A stretch of 64,000 nucleotides of DNA from DATLFP01 sp035540955 (GCA_035540955.1 DATLFP010000066.1:1-64000); one strand, 5' to 3'. Positions 16,102-24,708 are shown, numbered from the stretch's first letter. Numbers and translations are program-made. Notes: generated by a model from the letters alone, not told the origin.

Positions 16102-17004
16102 ATGGAGAACACTGAAGCGATGGAGCACCCGGAGATCGCGCCCGACCTCCTGGGCCGCACCTCGGCGCGCCTCCTGGCCGCCGGCATCGGCCGCCGGGCC
16201 CGGCTCGACGCCCTGCACCTCCTCGCCGTCCTCGACGCCAGCACCGACGCCACCGGTGTGGTGCGGCGTCCGCTCGACGACCTCGCCGCCGAGTTCGAGC
16301 TCGAACCCCTCTCGGTCATCGTCGCCCTCGACCACCTCGAGCGCGCCGGCGCCGTGCAGCGCGTCGGCGACCACGTCGCCCTCGCCGGGCACGAGGGCGA
16401 CACCGTCGGGGGCATGCAGCTCGCCGGGTTCCTCGACGACGTCCGAGCGTCCTTCGATGGTGGTCACGGAACCCCGGCGCCCCGTCGCGCCCGCCGCGTC
16501 GCCCGCGCCGGCGTGGCGCTCGTGGCGGCGGCCGCCGCCATCGCCGTCGTGACCATCGCCCCGTCGAACCCGCCGGCCGCCGACACGCCCCTCGCCGTCG
16601 CCACCTCGACCACCGCCACGCCCGCATCGTCATCGAGCACGGCGCCGCCGACCGCGGTCGCCCCCACCACGACGCAGGCTCAGGTCCCGGTTCCGACGGC
16701 CGACGCGGTGCCCGCCGCGCCCCTGCCCGCTCCCGAGACCACCGTCGCCGCAGCGTCGTGCCCGACGGGCTCGCCCGTCGCCGAGGTCATCGACGGCATC
16801 ATCCGCATCACGAACCCGACCGACGAGGATGTCGTGGTGGAAGCCGGCGCCATCGACGGGGTCATCCTCACCGAGGCGGTCGTCGTTTCCGCGGGGACGT
16901 CCGTCATCCGTCCGGCGCCGGGCGCGCTCTTGATCCCGGCCCACGCCCTGACCGATGGTTGGGCGTGGCACGACGCGACGGTGGCGCGCACCTGTCCCGC
17001 GTGA
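16102..17004 (+). CDS. Winged-helix, single-pass membrane protein (ToxR-like layout)
   Basis: 300 residues. Residues 35-95 look like a winged helix (helix, RRPLDDLAAEFELEPLSVIV recognition region, then the wing-like RVGDHVALA). A basic stretch (RRARRVARA) leads into one membrane helix at about 135-153. Residues 154-215 are a Ser/Thr/Pro linker. Residues 216-300 form a small beta-rich domain with two cysteines (C220, C298) that may pair outside the cell. This layout fits a one-component membrane regulator, which is inference. A start at 16120 is possible. The stop overlaps the next GTG as GTGA. Confidence 0.6.
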   Translation: MENTEAMEHPEIAPDLLGRTSARLLAAGIGRRARLDALHLLAVLDASTDATGVVRRPLDDLAAEFELEPLSVIVALDHLERAGAVQRVGDHVALAGHEGDTVGGMQLAGFLDDVRASFDGGHGTPAPRRARRVARAGVALVAAAAAIAVVTIAPSNPPAADTPLAVATSTTATPASSSSTAPPTAVAPTTTQAQVPVPTADAVPAAPLPAPETTVAAASCPTGSPVAEVIDGIIRITNPTDEDVVVEAGAIDGVILTEAVVVSAGTSVIRPAPGALLIPAHALTDGWAWHDATVARTCPA

Positions 17005-17576
17005 ACCTGGCCTGGTACGCCGCCTACGGCTCCAACACCGACGAGGGGCGCTTCCGCCGCTACCTGACCGGCTGCCGGGCGCCGGTCGAGCCGATCGACA
17101 GCCGACCCCTGGTCATCGACCTGCCGCTCTACTTCGCCGAACGCCGGTCCCGGACCTGGGGCGTGGGCGGCGTGGCGTTCGCCGGCCCTGACCGGGACGA
17201 CGAGCCGTCCACCCTCGCCCGGGCGTGGCTGCTCCCCGCGCCCCGCATCGCCGAGATCGGCGCCCAGGAGAACGGCCTCCCGCTCGACGCCGCCGCGCTC
17301 GACCCCGACGGTGGGGACCAGGTCGCCTTCCCCGATCGCTGGTACGACGTGTGGCGGCGATGCGGCGCGCTCGAGGGCCATCCTGTCTTCACGCTCACGT
17401 CGTCGTCGTCCCGGACCCCGTGCACAACCCCCGGGCGCCCGTACGCGGCGACCGTGGCTGCCGGACTCCGCCACACGCATGGTCTGTCGCCGGCAGCGAC
17501 CGCGGCCTACCTCGCCACGCGCACGAACCTGCCCGTCGCCACGTTGATGGCATGGCAGGGCGCAGGAAACGGGTAA
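17001..17576 (+). CDS. GGCT-like (gamma-glutamylcyclotransferase fold) protein
   Basis: 191 residues. The N-terminal YAAYGSNTDEGRFRRYL matches the YGSN signature of the gamma-glutamylcyclotransferase-like fold. The WGVGGVAF segment is typical of an actinobacterial group often mislabelled as histone deacetylase. The expected catalytic glutamate cannot be assigned with confidence. Translationally coupled to the membrane regulator gene by a four-base overlap, and 10 bases before the adenylate kinase gene. Substrate unknown. Confidence 0.65.
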   Translation: MNLAWYAAYGSNTDEGRFRRYLTGCRAPVEPIDSRPLVIDLPLYFAERRSRTWGVGGVAFAGPDRDDEPSTLARAWLLPAPRIAEIGAQENGLPLDAAALDPDGGDQVAFPDRWYDVWRRCGALEGHPVFTLTSSSSRTPCTTPGRPYAATVAAGLRHTHGLSPAATAAYLATRTNLPVATLMAWQGAGNG

Positions 17577-17586
17577 CCGGGAGCGA

Positions 17587-18321
17587 ATGGGTGAGCCGAT
17601 CGTCCGGGTGGCGGACAGCAACGTGACGGTCGGTCCCAAGGTCATCGTCCTGGGCCGCCAGGGGTCGGGCAAGGGCACGCAGTGCGCCCGCCTGGCCGAG
17701 CACCTCGCGATCCCCCACATCAGCACCGGCGATCTGTTCCGGGCTGCCATCGCCGCCGACACCGGCCTCGGACGGCGGGCGAAGGCGTTCGTCGACCGCG
17801 GCGCGCTCGTCCCCGACGAGCTCGTGCTCGACCTCGTCGCCTCGCACCTGGGCGGCGTCGCCGCCCGGCGCAGCGGCTACCTCCTCGACGGCTTTCCCCG
17901 CACGCTGGCACAGGGCCAAGCTCTGTTCGAGGTCCTCGGCGCCGGTGCCGCCGACCTCGCCGTGGAGCTCCACGTTCCCACTGAGGTGGTGGTGCCGCGG
18001 CTGGCGGCGCGGCGGGTGTGCCGCGACTGCGGAGCCGTCACCGCCGCGCCGGACGGCGTGACCCATCACCTGGCGTGCTCGTGCGGCGGCATCGCCACGC
18101 GCCGCGACGACGACACCGACGAGGCGATCGCCCGGCGGCTCGCCCTCTACGATGAGGAGTCGGCCCCCCTCCTCCTCTGGCTGGGAGAGGAGGGGCTCCT
18201 CGTGACCGTCGACGGCGTCGGCACGCCCGAGGAGGTGTTCGCCCGGCTCGACGCCGCGGTGCAGCCGCGGCTCGCCCGCCTGCGGGCGACCACGACGCGT
18301 CGCAGCGAGCGTCCGACGTAA
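17587..18321 (+). CDS. adk: Adenylate kinase with zinc-type LID
   Basis: 244 residues. P-loop GRQGSGKGTQC, NMP-binding HISTGDLFRAAI, DGFPRTLAQ and an LID with four cysteines (VCRDCG and LACSCGG) that can bind zinc. Catalyses ATP + AMP to 2 ADP. It sits away from any ribosomal-protein operon, where the housekeeping copy is usual in actinobacteria, so it may be a second, specialised enzyme. About 20 residues precede the usual start of the fold; a start at the internal GTG just before GPKVIVLG is possible. Confidence 0.88.
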   Translation: MGEPIVRVADSNVTVGPKVIVLGRQGSGKGTQCARLAEHLAIPHISTGDLFRAAIAADTGLGRRAKAFVDRGALVPDELVLDLVASHLGGVAARRSGYLLDGFPRTLAQGQALFEVLGAGAADLAVELHVPTEVVVPRLAARRVCRDCGAVTAAPDGVTHHLACSCGGIATRRDDDTDEAIARRLALYDEESAPLLLWLGEEGLLVTVDGVGTPEEVFARLDAAVQPRLARLRATTTRRSERPT

Positions 18322-18324
18322 CGT
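18319..18324 (+). promoter_or_regulatory. Leaderless -10 element for the CoA transferase gene
   Basis: TAACGT overlaps the adenylate kinase stop codon (TAA) and is 7 bases before GTG 18332. Confidence 0.45.
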
Positions 18325-18331
18325 CGGCGCC

Positions 18332-19525
18332 GTGCCGACGCACGGAGAGGGCCCGCTGGCGGGCATCAGGGTCCTCGACTTCTCGCGCGTGTACTCCGGC
18401 CCCTTCTGCGGGCGGGCGCTGTCGGACCTGGGTGCCGACGTCGTCAAGATCGAGCCGCCCGATGGCGACCTGAGCCGGTTCCTCGGGGTGCGGTCGGGAT
18501 CCATGTCGCTGTACCACGCACAGCAGAACGCCGGGAAGCGCAACATCAGCCTCGACCTGAACCGCCCCGAGAGCCGCGACCTGCTGCTCCAGCTGGCGGC
18601 GACCGCCGACGTGGTGCTCGAGAACTTCCGCCCCGGGGTCATGGCCCGGTTCGGGCTCGGCTACGACGAGGTCGCCGCGGTCAACCCGCGCCTCGTGTAC
18701 GCCTCGCTCACCGGCTGGGGCCAGGACGGGCCATGGCGGGACCGCCGCGCCTACGCCGTCATCGTGCACGCGGAAGCCGGCCTCACCGCCGGCGTCATCG
18801 AGCGGGGCGGCGATCCCCGCAACGACGGCTACTCCCACGCCGACGTGTACGCCGGCCTGGAGTGCACGATCGCGATCCTCGCCGCCCTCCAGCAGCGATC
18901 GCGCACGGGCCGCGGCCAGCACGTCGACGTGGCCATGGCGTCGTCGCTCCTCCACGTGAACGAGCACGTGAGCGGCGAGCTCCACGGCGCCGCGCGCGGA
19001 CCCGGGCCCCACCTCTACCGCACCCGCGATGGTCGGTGGTCGACCACCTCGGCCGACGTGTGGGCGCCGGGGGTCTTCGAGCTCTTCTGCAAGGCCATGG
19101 ATCGCGCCGACCTGCTCACCGACGAGCGGTTCGCCGATGAGCGGACCCGGTCCCGCAACCGCGACGCGCTCGTCGCCATCGTCGAGGCGTGGGTCGGGAC
19201 CTTCGAGACCGCGGCCGACCTGGAGGCCGCCCTCGACGAGGTGCGCCTGCCGGTCGGGGTCGTCCGATCGGTGTCGGAGCTGGCCGCCACCGACTGGGCC
19301 GTCGAGCGAGAAGCCATCACGGTGGTGAGCGACCGATCGGGTGGCACCATCCACATCCCGTCGTCGCCGTGGCGCTTCTCCGACGCCGACGCCGGCGTCC
19401 GCCGCGAGCCGGCGTGGCGAGGTGAGCACAACCGCGAGGTGCTCCTCGAGGCCGGGTTCACCGACGTCGAGATCGACCGGCTCGAAGCCGACGGCGTGCT
19501 CTCCCAACGACCGCCCCGATCGTGA
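18332..19525 (+). CDS. CaiB/BaiF family CoA transferase
   Basis: 397 residues. Class III CoA transferase: GIRVLDFSRVYSGPFCGRAL, DLGADVVKIEPPDGD, then VVLENFRPGVMARFGLGYDE with the aspartate region near SLTGWGQDGPW. These enzymes move CoA between carboxylic acids through aspartyl intermediates. Substrate unknown; neighbours are consistent with acid degradation. GTG start supported by the spacing of the upstream hexamer. Confidence 0.92.
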   Translation: MPTHGEGPLAGIRVLDFSRVYSGPFCGRALSDLGADVVKIEPPDGDLSRFLGVRSGSMSLYHAQQNAGKRNISLDLNRPESRDLLLQLAATADVVLENFRPGVMARFGLGYDEVAAVNPRLVYASLTGWGQDGPWRDRRAYAVIVHAEAGLTAGVIERGGDPRNDGYSHADVYAGLECTIAILAALQQRSRTGRGQHVDVAMASSLLHVNEHVSGELHGAARGPGPHLYRTRDGRWSTTSADVWAPGVFELFCKAMDRADLLTDERFADERTRSRNRDALVAIVEAWVGTFETAADLEAALDEVRLPVGVVRSVSELAATDWAVEREAITVVSDRSGGTIHIPSSPWRFSDADAGVRREPAWRGEHNREVLLEAGFTDVEIDRLEADGVLSQRPPRS

Positions 19526-19563
19526 CCGGCCCCCACGGTGCGGTCGTCGGGCGGCGGCCCCTC

Positions 19564-19569
19564 TAACCT
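19564..19569 (+). promoter_or_regulatory. Near-leaderless -10 for the L,D-transpeptidase gene
   Basis: TAACCT, then 10 bases, then ATG 19580. Confidence 0.4.
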
Positions 19570-19579
19570 GCCCGCAGTC

Positions 19580-20824
19580 ATGCGGCGGACGCTCGGGGCT
19601 CCTCTCCTCATTGCCACCTTCCTCGCGTCGCTCGTCGCCGTGCCCGTCCCCGCCGGGGCGGCGACCACCCCCGCACCCGTCGACGCCCTCGGTTCCGCCG
19701 CCGATCGGGGGGCGGCCCAGGTGGCGCCCGGTCACCGAGCGGTCGGGATCGCGCACGCCACCGGCACCGGGTACTGGATCCTCACGAGCGACGGCGGCGT
19801 GCAGTCCTTCGGCGGCGCACCGTTCTACGGCTCGGCCGCCACGCTCGCCGCCGCCCCCGCCGTCGCGATCGCCGCCACCCGTGAACGCGACGGCTATTGG
19901 GTCGTCACCGTCGATGGTGGCGTCTACTCCTTCGGCGGCGCCCCCTTCCACGGCTCGCTCGGGGGCACACCGTTGGCGGCGCCCGTCGTGGGCCTCGCGG
20001 CCACGCCCACCGACGACGGCTACTGGCTCGCCGCCGCCGACGGCGGCGTCTTCTCCTTCGGCAGCGCCCGCTACGCCGGTGGTCTGGCCGGCACGCCGCT
20101 GGCCGCGCCGATCGTCGGCATCGCCGCCTCCCCCACCGGGGGCTACTGGCTCGTCGCCTCCGACGGCGGGGTCTTCTCCTTCGGCGGCGCCCGCTTCCAC
20201 GGCTCGGCCGGCGCCCTGGCCCTGCGAGCGCCGATCACCTCCGTCGCCGCCACCCCCTCCGGCAGCGGGTACTGGCTGGCGGCGAGTGACGGCGGGGTCT
20301 TCACCTACGGCGACGCCATCTTCCACGGAGCCGGCGGCGGCGGCAGCGACCCGGTCGCCGCCATGGCGTCGCTCGGGAGCTCCGGCTACTGGCTGCTCCG
20401 GTCACCGCAGCCGGCGTTCCCGCCCCTCCCGGCCGGTTCCGGCTCGGGCCGGCGCATCGTGTACAGCAACCCCCAGCAGCGCGTCTGGCTGGTCGAGGCC
20501 AACGGCACGGTGATCCGCAGCTACCTCGTCTCCGGCAAGTACCGCACCCCGGCGGCCGGCACCTACAGCGTGTTCTCCAAGTCGCGGCACACGAGCGCCG
20601 GCCACGACGGCATCACCATGAACGACATGGTGCGCTTCGCGCGGGGCTCGCGGCTGGCGATCGGCTTCCACGGCATCCCCCGTGACCGGTACGGCCGTCC
20701 GCTGCAGACCGAGCACGACCTCGGCGGCTTCCGGAGCGCGGGCTGCGTCCGCCAGTCCGACGGCGATGCTGCCTTCCTGTACGACTGGGCCCCCATCGGC
20801 ACCACCGTCGTGGTGCTGCACTAG
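19580..20824 (+). CDS. Secreted L,D-transpeptidase with N-terminal GYW-DGG repeats
   Basis: 414 residues. Signal peptide ends near GAATTPAP (about residue 27). Residues 45-275 hold about six repeats of roughly 38-40 residues of the form GYWL..(D)GGV.SFG....GS....P, likely a beta-propeller. The C-terminal YkuD domain carries GFHGIPRD and the catalytic RSAGCVRQSDGD (C389). Such enzymes make 3-3 cross-links in peptidoglycan. The repeat domain probably positions the enzyme on the wall. The same repeats occur in the M23 peptidase at 60501-61829. Confidence 0.9.
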   Translation: MRRTLGAPLLIATFLASLVAVPVPAGAATTPAPVDALGSAADRGAAQVAPGHRAVGIAHATGTGYWILTSDGGVQSFGGAPFYGSAATLAAAPAVAIAATRERDGYWVVTVDGGVYSFGGAPFHGSLGGTPLAAPVVGLAATPTDDGYWLAAADGGVFSFGSARYAGGLAGTPLAAPIVGIAASPTGGYWLVASDGGVFSFGGARFHGSAGALALRAPITSVAATPSGSGYWLAASDGGVFTYGDAIFHGAGGGGSDPVAAMASLGSSGYWLLRSPQPAFPPLPAGSGSGRRIVYSNPQQRVWLVEANGTVIRSYLVSGKYRTPAAGTYSVFSKSRHTSAGHDGITMNDMVRFARGSRLAIGFHGIPRDRYGRPLQTEHDLGGFRSAGCVRQSDGDAAFLYDWAPIGTTVVVLH

Positions 20825-20838
20825 CCGAGCACCCGGCG

Positions 20839-21384
20839 TCAGGTCACAGCGTCGCCGTAGTCGACGCACGCCGGCACCTGCGCGAAGGCCGGGTACCGCT
20901 CGGCGAGCGCCTCGCGGGCGGCCTTCGGGTACACGAAGACCTTCTCCATGCGGACGAACAGACTGGAGATGCGCGACACCAGCGGCTCGGGGTCCTCGTC
21001 GTCGGGGAACGCGTCGGCCAGGGCCACGAGCTCCTGGGTGACGCGACGGCTCTGGCCGATCGCCTCGACGATCACGGCGGCCGCGGCCCGGCCGTCGCCC
21101 GTGGGCGGCGCCACCCGTCGCAGCTGTCGCTCGAGGTCCCAGGTTCGGAGGTCGATGGCGCGCGCGAACTGCCGGTAGTGCTCGACGCGGTCCGACGCGC
21201 GCTCGATCGGTGTGATCGCTCGGGAGAGCCTCGTCGCCTCGTCCTCGAGGGCGTCGATCCAGGTCTGGATGGACGCGCACGACGATGCCGCGATCGCGGT
21301 CACGGGATCGACTCGACCGCCTCCGCAGCTCACCAAGGTCATCGCCGCGGCCAGGGCGGCCATCCCGGCAACGGCGCGCCTCAC
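20839..21384 (-). CDS. Small lipoprotein, helical
   Basis: 181 residues from a GTG at 21384 that overlaps the PPK2 stop as GTGA. The signal MRRAVAGMAALAAAMTLVSC ends in a lipobox cysteine. The mature part is mostly helical, with two further cysteines (SSCASI, PACVDY) that may pair. No family recognised. Placement after PPK2 with a coupled start implies joint expression, but a functional link is not evident. Confidence 0.7.
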   Translation of the reverse strand: MRRAVAGMAALAAAMTLVSCGGGRVDPVTAIAASSCASIQTWIDALEDEATRLSRAITPIERASDRVEHYRQFARAIDLRTWDLERQLRRVAPPTGDGRAAAAVIVEAIGQSRRVTQELVALADAFPDDEDPEPLVSRISSLFVRMEKVFVYPKAAREALAERYPAFAQVPACVDYGDAVT

Positions 21385-22187
21385 GGCACCACGAGGCCGG
21401 CCACGGCTGGGTCGTCCGGCGGCAGCCGTGGGTCCATCGCTTCGAGGGCGCGCACGACGATCTCGGCCACGACCGCGTCCCGCAACCACTTGCGGTCGGC
21501 GGGCACGACGTACCACGGCGCCCGCGCCGTGCTCGTGGCGGCGAGTGCCCGTTCGTAGGCGTTGATGAACTCGGGCCACCGGGCGCGGTCATCGAGATCG
21601 CCCACCCGGAACTTCCAGCGCTTCTCGGGATCGTCGAGCCGAGCCTGCAATCGTGCGCGCTGCTCGTCGGCCGAGATGTGGAGGTAGCACTTGACGATCG
21701 TCGTGCCCTCCTCGACCAGCATCCGCTCGAAGTCGTTGATCTGGCGGTAGCGCTGGCGCGCACGGGATCGGGTGATCGGCCCGCGAACGTGGGCCGCCAC
21801 GACGTCTTCGTAGTGCGATCGGTTGAAGATCCCGATGTGGCCCCGGCGGGGCACGAGGGCGTGGACGCGCCAGAGGTAGTCACGAGCCAGCTCGCTCGAG
21901 GTCGGCACCTTGAAGCTGGAGACCTGGAAGGCAGCGGGTGTGATCCCCCGCAGCACCTTCCGGATCACGCCATCCTTGCCGCTGGCGTCCATCCCCTGGA
22001 GGACCAGCAGGAGCGAACGCCGGCCCTCGGCATAGAGCCGTTGCTGGAGGAGGTCGATGCGCTCGCTTCGTTCGGCGACGTACGCCTCCGCGTCGGCCTT
22101 GACGAGATCGAAGCCGGCGACGGACCGGGTGTCGATCCCCTCAAGGCGCAGCGTGGCCTTCGGGACCACGACAAGGGCATCGAGCAC
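21381..22187 (-). CDS. ppk2: Polyphosphate kinase 2 family protein
   Basis: 268 residues, one PPK2 domain. Walker A is LQGMDASGKDGVIR; the Walker B region IFNRSHYEDV and the RQINDFERML lid helix follow. PPK2 enzymes phosphorylate nucleoside mono- or diphosphates using polyphosphate. A single-domain protein of this size suits an ADP- or GDP-forming type, but which nucleotide is used cannot be read. GTG start at 22187 supported by the TAACGT hexamer 8 bases upstream. Confidence 0.92.
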   Translation of the reverse strand: MLDALVVVPKATLRLEGIDTRSVAGFDLVKADAEAYVAERSERIDLLQQRLYAEGRRSLLLVLQGMDASGKDGVIRKVLRGITPAAFQVSSFKVPTSSELARDYLWRVHALVPRRGHIGIFNRSHYEDVVAAHVRGPITRSRARQRYRQINDFERMLVEEGTTIVKCYLHISADEQRARLQARLDDPEKRWKFRVGDLDDRARWPEFINAYERALAATSTARAPWYVVPADRKWLRDAVVAEIVVRALEAMDPRLPPDDPAVAGLVVP

Positions 22188-22195
22188 GAGCGCTC

Positions 22196-22201
22196 ACGTT
22201 A
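22196..22201 (-). promoter_or_regulatory. Leaderless -10 element for ppk2
   Basis: TAACGT on the minus strand, 8 bases before GTG 22187; its TA is shared with the opposing element at 22200-22205. Confidence 0.5.
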
Positions 22202-22205
22202 CGTT
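22200..22205 (+). promoter_or_regulatory. Leaderless -10 element for the ArsC-like gene
   Basis: TACGTT, 7 bases before ATG 22213, sharing TA (22200-22201) with the ppk2 element. Confidence 0.5.
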
Positions 22206-22212
22206 GGCAGCC

Positions 22213-22572
22213 ATGGGGAACGATGCCGAGCTCACCGTGTGGTTCAACGCCAAGTGCTCGAAGTGCCGGACCACCCAGGGGATCCTGGCGGAGCGCGGCG
22301 TCGACGCCGACTACGTGCGCTACCTCGAGCAGGCGCCGACGCGCCAGGACCTCGAGCGGGTGCTTCTCCTCCTCGGTGCCACGAGCCCTCGCGCCATCGC
22401 TCGCACCGGCGAGCCCCGCTGGCACGAGCTCGGCCTCGACGACGCATCCGACGACGACATCCTCGAGGCCATGGCCGCCAACCCGATCCTGATCGAGCGC
22501 CCGATCGTGATCCGCGGGGATCGTGCCGTCGTCGCCCGTCCCCCCGAGAAGGTCCTCGACCTGCTCGACTGA
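22213..22572 (+). CDS. ArsC/Spx-family reductase-like protein
   Basis: 119 residues, thioredoxin-like ArsC fold. N-terminal NAKCSKCRTTQGIL holds a CxxC active site, then YLEQAPTRQDLERVL, and the C-terminal NPILIERPIVIRGDRAVV is diagnostic of the family. It could reduce arsenate with a small thiol partner, or be a general thiol redox protein. No ars genes are near. Divergent from ppk2, 25 bases between starts. Confidence 0.87.
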   Translation: MGNDAELTVWFNAKCSKCRTTQGILAERGVDADYVRYLEQAPTRQDLERVLLLLGATSPRAIARTGEPRWHELGLDDASDDDILEAMAANPILIERPIVIRGDRAVVARPPEKVLDLLD

Positions 22573-22636
22573 CGGCCGCCTCGTGTGTCGCTCGTCGCAC
22601 CCGGAACCGACGAGCGCCACCGGTCGTCTCAGTGGC

Positions 22637-23113
22637 GTGACCAGATCCCGCACGTTCCTGCTCCTGTTCGCCTGCCTCGTCGCCCTGGCGCTGGCCGGCT
22701 GCGGGGATGACGACGGCCGGTCGACCAGCCCGACCACGGCCCCCGCACCCGCATCCGACACCTTCAGCGGCCGCGTCGTCCGCGCCGATCGGGATGGGCC
22801 GTCGGTCGAGATCGTGGAGGTCGAGATCGTGACCGGTGCGGATGCGACCGCCGCGGCCCGGGCCGATGGTGCCATCGGGCCCGACGAGGAGTGGGAGCTC
22901 GACTTCTACGTCGTGGAGGGAGAACGCCGGTGGCTCGACCTCGATCCCGACGCCTCGGTCGCCGTCTACGACTGCACCCAGGCGTGCGAGCACGTGGCCG
23001 GCACCCTCGAGCACGTGCTCGCCGGCTCGCCCTACGCCGGCGAGCATGCGATCTGGACCTTCGAGCTGCTCGACGGACGAGCCGTGAGCGTCGACGAGGT
23101 CTACCTCCCGTAG
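22637..23113 (+). CDS. Small lipoprotein of unknown function
   Basis: 158 residues from GTG 22637. A hydrophobic signal (LLLFACLVALALAGC) ends in a lipobox cysteine, followed by an Asp/Ser/Thr/Pro linker. The mature domain is beta-rich and acidic with a cysteine pair (DCTQAC). No family recognised. Convergent with the DNA glycosylase gene, 10 bases apart. Confidence 0.7.
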   Translation: MTRSRTFLLLFACLVALALAGCGDDDGRSTSPTTAPAPASDTFSGRVVRADRDGPSVEIVEVEIVTGADATAAARADGAIGPDEEWELDFYVVEGERRWLDLDPDASVAVYDCTQACEHVAGTLEHVLAGSPYAGEHAIWTFELLDGRAVSVDEVYLP

Positions 23114-23123
23114 CCCGCCCGAG

Positions 23124-23735
23124 CTACTGCTCGAGCGCCCGCCAGCAGTACCAGGCGACGATCGACCGGTACGGGCGGAAGCGCTCACCGAGGGGTTCGA
23201 GCTCCTTCGCCGTCGGGACCGCCGGCAGGTCCCACGCCCGCGCGTAGCCGGCGCGCACGCCGAGGTCGAGCACCGGCCACACGTCGAGCCGCCCGAGCTG
23301 GAGCAGCAGGAACATCTGAGCCGTCCACTCCCCGATGCCCCACACCTGCGACAGCTCTGCCACGATCGCCTCGTCGGTCAGCCGGGATGCCCGCCCCAGC
23401 CTGACGCGGCCATCGGCGACGTGGGCGGCGAGGTCGGTGATCGACCGGGTCTTGGCGCCCGAGAGCCCGGCGGCGCGCAGGTCGCGCGGATCGAGACCGA
23501 TCACCGCCGGCGGCGTGAACGGTCCCGGGACCAGCGTGCGCACCCGCTGCCAGATGGCCGCCGCCGCCCGACCGGCCAGCTGCTGGTAGGTGATCGATCG
23601 GCAGAGCGACTCGAAGTGCGACCGCCCAGCCCGCGCGCCGAGCACGCATGGCCCGGCCGTCTCGATCAGGCCGGCGAGCACCGGGTCCCGGACGGCCAGC
23701 GCCCGCTCCGCGTCCCAGATCCTCACGGCCGACAT
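23124..23735 (-). CDS. HhH-GPD DNA glycosylase (AlkA-like)
   Basis: 203 residues from ATG 23735 (a GTG one codon earlier is equally possible). Helix-hairpin-helix LSQVWGIGEWTAQMFLL, followed by WPVLDLGVRAGY, whose aspartate is the expected catalytic residue. SITYQQLAGRAAAAI is the typical N-terminal helix of the 3-methyladenine DNA glycosylase II group. It removes alkylated bases. There is no iron-sulfur cysteine cluster. A second glycosylase of this superfamily lies at 59580-60488. Confidence 0.9.
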   Translation of the reverse strand: MSAVRIWDAERALAVRDPVLAGLIETAGPCVLGARAGRSHFESLCRSITYQQLAGRAAAAIWQRVRTLVPGPFTPPAVIGLDPRDLRAAGLSGAKTRSITDLAAHVADGRVRLGRASRLTDEAIVAELSQVWGIGEWTAQMFLLLQLGRLDVWPVLDLGVRAGYARAWDLPAVPTAKELEPLGERFRPYRSIVAWYCWRALEQ

Positions 23736-23747
23736 CACGGCGCAGTC

Positions 23748-23763
23748 TCGCGACGATTCGCGA
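23748..23763. promoter_or_regulatory. Inverted repeat between divergent starts
   Basis: tcgcga (23748-23753) and tcgcga (23758-23763) around cgat, within the 38 bases between the AlkA-like and MBL genes. Could be a small operator; a GATGCT hexamer 6 bases before ATG 23774 overlaps its right arm. Confidence 0.3.
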
Positions 23764-23773
23764 TGCTGCAGCC

Positions 23774-24703
23774 ATGAGCCACAGCCACGACGACGAGCGA
23801 GCGCCTGACCCCGTCCTCTGCGAGGTGAGCGATGGCGTGTTCGCCTACGTCCAGCTCGACGGCTCGTGGGGCCTGAACAACAGCGGATTCTTCGTCGGCG
23901 GCGACGGGGTCCTCGTCGTCGACACGTGCTTCACCGAGCGGCGCAGCCGGGCGTTCCTGGAGGCGGTGCGCACCGTCACCGACCGCCGGTTGCGCACCCT
24001 CGTGAACACCCACCACCACGGAGATCACACGCACGGCAACTGGCTGCTCTCGGAGGCGACCATCGTCGGACACCGCCTGTGCCGGGAGTCGGTGATCCAG
24101 TCGGGCCATGCCGCCGCCGGTCTGTTTCCCGGCGTCGAGTGGGGCGAGATCCCCATCACGCCTCCGTTCGTCACGTTCGAGGACCGGCTCACGATACACG
24201 TCGACGATCTCGCCGTCGAGCTCGTCTTCGCGGGACCGGCCCACACGACCAACGACGTCGTCGCCTGGGTACCGGAGCGGCGGTTGCTGTTCGCCGGAGA
24301 CCTGGTGTTCAACGGCGGCACGCCGTTCGTCGTGATGGGCTCGGTGGAGGGTTCGATCGCCGCCGTCGAGCGGCTGAAGGCACTCGACCCCGAGACCGTC
24401 GTCCCCGGCCACGGCGACGTGTGCGGCCCGGCAGCGCTCGACGACCAGCTCGCCTACCTCCGGTTCGTGCAGTCCGTCGCGCGCGAAGCGGTGGCATCGG
24501 GCACCCCGGCGCTCGACGCCGCCCGCGCCACCGACCTCGGCCGCTTCGCCGAGTGGCACGACCCGGAACGGCTCGTGGGCAACCTCCACCGGGCCATGGC
24601 CGAGGAGCGCGGCCTGGTCCCTGGCGGAGACCTCGACATCCTCACCGCGATCCAGGAGATGATCACCTTCAACGGAGGGCATCCCCTCCGCTGCCTCGCC
24701 TAG
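23774..24703 (+). CDS. Metallo-beta-lactamase-fold hydrolase
   Basis: 309 residues. Zinc motif THHHGDHTHGN, further ligands in GPAHTTND, FAGDLVFNGG and VPGHGDVCG. Members of this subgroup are hydrolases of unknown substrate; the last 70 residues are a helical extension. No signal peptide. It ends 5 bases from the convergent mannosyltransferase-like gene. Confidence 0.9.
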   Translation: MSHSHDDERAPDPVLCEVSDGVFAYVQLDGSWGLNNSGFFVGGDGVLVVDTCFTERRSRAFLEAVRTVTDRRLRTLVNTHHHGDHTHGNWLLSEATIVGHRLCRESVIQSGHAAAGLFPGVEWGEIPITPPFVTFEDRLTIHVDDLAVELVFAGPAHTTNDVVAWVPERRLLFAGDLVFNGGTPFVVMGSVEGSIAAVERLKALDPETVVPGHGDVCGPAALDDQLAYLRFVQSVAREAVASGTPALDAARATDLGRFAEWHDPERLVGNLHRAMAEERGLVPGGDLDILTAIQEMITFNGGHPLRCLA

Positions 24704-24708
24704 CCGGG

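Noticed and set aside
18038..20326. 762-residue minus frame opposite the CoA transferase and L,D-transpeptidase
   Set aside because: Repetitive Gly/Asp/Arg sequence made by the reverse of the repeat domain.
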